64,000 nucleotides of DNA from Microbacteriaceae bacterium PS02343 (GTDB lineage Bacteria > Actinomycetota > Actinomycetes > Actinomycetales > Microbacteriaceae), in the NCBI GenBank assembly GCA_029959365.1, contig JASCOA010000001.1, forward strand, positions 164,150-228,149, read 5' to 3'. Below, piece after piece: positions 62,488 to 64,000 of this stretch. The notes under the pieces were generated by a model. It saw only the letters and a program-made list of their open reading frames with translations. It was not told the origin of the DNA and ran no database searches. Position numbers and translations under genes: made by a program. Position 1 is the first letter of the stretch; each line of letters opens with the position of its first letter.

Positions 62488-63891
62488 ATGGCACCGTCGC
62501 TGATCGCCGGCATCGACTCGTCGACCCAGAGCTGCAAGGTGGTCGTGCGCGACCTCGACACCGGTCGCGTCGTGCGCAGCGGCCGCGCGCCGCATCCGGA
62601 CGGCACCGAGGTCGACCCCGAGCACTGGTGGCGTGCGCTGCTCGCCGCGGTCGAGGATGCCGGAGGCCTCGACGACGTCGCAGCGATCTCGATCGCCGGG
62701 CAGCAGCACGGTCTCGTCGCGCTCGACGCCGAGGGCCGCGTGATCCGCGACGCGCTGCTCTGGAACGACACCCGCTCCGCATCCGCCGCTGACGCCCTGG
62801 TTGCCGAGTTCGGCGCTGAGGAGCTCGCCCGCCGCACGGGCAGCGTGCCGCTGGCCTCCTTCACCATCGCCAAGCTGCGCTGGCTGCGCGACGTCGAGCC
62901 CGAGCACGCGGCCCGGGTCGCGGCCGTGGCGCTGCCGCACGACTGGCTCAGCTGGCGGCTGCGCGGGTTCGGGCCGCGGAACCCCGACCTCGGCGCGCTC
63001 GCCACCGACCGCTCCGATGCCAGCGGCACCGGTTACTGGTCGCCGTCGACCGGCGGCGACGACCGTGAGCTGCTCGTGGCCGCGCTCGGCCACGACGCGA
63101 TCCTGCCCCGCGTGCTGCGACCGGACGAGCGGATGGGCGTCACCGCCGCATCCGGCCCCGTGCCCGCCGGCATCGTGGTCGCCCCGGGAGCCGGCGACAA
63201 CGCCGCCGCGGCCCTCGGCCTCGCGGCCCACGGCGGCGACGTGGTCGTCTCGCTCGGCACGAGCGGCACCGTCTTCGCCGTCACCGAGCGGCCATCAGCG
63301 GATGCGAGCGGCATCGTCGCCGGGTTCGCCGACGCGAGCGGCCGCCACCTGCCGCTGGTCTGCACCCTCAACGCCGCGCGCGTGCTCGACGGCGTCGCCG
63401 GTCTGCTCGGCGTCGACCACGTGGAGCTCGGGCGTCTCGCGCTGCAGGCCGAGCCCGGCGCCGGCGGTCTCGTGCTGCAGCCGTACTTCGAGGGCGAGCG
63501 CACCCCCAACCTGCCGGACGCCACGGCGACCCTCTTCGGCATGACGCTGCACGGCAGCACGAGGCCGAACCTCGCCCGTGCCGCGATCGAGGGCATGCTC
63601 TGCGGCCTCGCGGACGGCCTCGACGCGATCCTGGCCGCCGGCACGGAGGTCGAGCGGCTGCTGCTCATCGGTGGCGCCGCCCAGAACCCCGCGGTCCGCG
63701 CGGTCGCGGCGCAGCTGTTCGGCGTCGCCATCGAGGTGCCGGAGCCGGGGGAGTACGTCGCCCTCGGCGCCGCCGTCCAGGCGGCGTGGGCGCTCACGGG
63801 CGAGCGGCCCGCCTGGCCGGTGCCCACGGATGCGATCCTGCAGCCGGACCCGCAGCCCCGCATCCGCTCGCAGTACGCGGCGCGAGCCTGA
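62488..63891 (+). CDS. xylB: Xylulokinase
   Basis: 467-residue FGGY-family kinase phosphorylating D-xylulose. The first domain opens with [20 protein letters not shown] and has the [12 protein letters not shown] motif, and [16 protein letters not shown] follows. The second has [15 protein letters not shown] and [14 protein letters not shown]. Xylulose enters the pentose-phosphate pathway; xylose isomerase is not in the window. ATG 62488 follows CAGACT (62476-62481) by 6 nt (leaderless). Confidence 0.93.
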   Translation: MAPSLIAGIDSSTQSCKVVVRDLDTGRVVRSGRAPHPDGTEVDPEHWWRALLAAVEDAGGLDDVAAISIAGQQHGLVALDAEGRVIRDALLWNDTRSASAADALVAEFGAEELARRTGSVPLASFTIAKLRWLRDVEPEHAARVAAVALPHDWLSWRLRGFGPRNPDLGALATDRSDASGTGYWSPSTGGDDRELLVAALGHDAILPRVLRPDERMGVTAASGPVPAGIVVAPGAGDNAAAALGLAAHGGDVVVSLGTSGTVFAVTERPSADASGIVAGFADASGRHLPLVCTLNAARVLDGVAGLLGVDHVELGRLALQAEPGAGGLVLQPYFEGERTPNLPDATATLFGMTLHGSTRPNLARAAIEGMLCGLADGLDAILAAGTEVERLLLIGGAAQNPAVRAVAAQLFGVAIEVPEPGEYVALGAAVQAAWALTGERPAWPVPTDAILQPDPQPRIRSQYAARA

Positions 63892-63918
63892 CCACAGGAC
63901 GGAGCCGGGCCCGCCCCT

Positions 63919-64000
63919 GACGCGCCCGGGGCGGGGGGGGGGGGGGCCCCCGCGCGGGGCCGCCCGCCCCGGGCCCGGCCGCGCCCCCCCCCCCCCCCCC
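63919..64000. other. Low-complexity G/C homopolymer stretch at window end
   Basis: After a short normal spacer behind xylB, the sequence turns into long G and C runs and ends in about 18 C. It looks like the stretch at 35.34-35.47 kb and cannot be read as a gene. It may be a damaged GC-rich terminator or a mis-assembled contig junction. Confidence 0.7.

Noticed and set aside
1..64000. CRISPR arrays, insertion sequences and rRNA genes.
   Set aside because: None seen: no regular direct repeats with spacers, no transposase and no rRNA sequence.

Overview
The window is a very GC-rich (roughly 70% by eye) actinobacterial chromosome segment, most likely from Micrococcales, family Microbacteriaceae. 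Markers for this are the fhaA-fhaB-pstP-rodA-pbpA cell-division and serine/threonine-signalling cluster, the mismatch endonuclease NucS, a DUF3618/holin-X/YtxH trio, widespread leaderless -10 promoters sitting 6-7 nt ahead of ATG/GTG, and an abundance of the word GCATCC/GGATGC. No 16S gene is present, so the genus cannot be set.

Layout. 1-5.3 kb: pbpA (cut by the window edge), rodA, pstP, fhaB and fhaA on the minus strand, then tRNA-Leu(CAG). 5.6-26 kb: mostly housekeeping genes: a NUDIX hydrolase, a two-component system, thioredoxin, nucS, MFS and MATE exporters, a DsbA-like protein, an M13 peptidase, a beta-lactamase-fold hydrolase, membrane-stress proteins, hemD behind a 24-residue leader ORF, an AcuI-like reductase, pfkA, panD, trhO, a thioesterase and a carotenoid-type FAD oxidoreductase. 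26.1-26.5 kb is a non-coding stretch rich in inverted repeats. 26.5-28.5 kb: a GntR (YtrA-like) regulator coupled to a membrane protein under a clear palindromic operator, and a TetR regulator.

28.6-45.4 kb is a glycoside-utilisation locus. An alditol-oxidase-like flavoenzyme, a GH2 glycosidase and two overlapping TetR regulators lie on the minus strand. They diverge from a family-5 solute-binding lipoprotein, a permease, a fused permease-ATPase and an ATPase, followed by a GH3 beta-glucosidase with a PA14 insert, a GH78 alpha-L-rhamnosidase and a nucleoside-hydrolase-like protein. The natural reading is import and stepwise deglycosylation of a rhamnosylated plant glycoside.

45.4-62.4 kb is accessory: a chloramphenicol acetyltransferase (CatA type), an epimerase, an MFS exporter preceded by a leaderless six-codon uORF and GC hairpins, MarR and TetR regulators, GNATs, a fatty-acid desaturase, an MBL-fold protein with altered metal ligands, small membrane proteins, two gene remnants and two more MFS exporters. 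A family of ~30-bp repeats occurs five times between 56.1 and 62.0 kb. The window closes with xylB. Two G/C homopolymer-rich stretches (35.34-35.47 kb and the last ~80 bases) look like sequencing or assembly damage.
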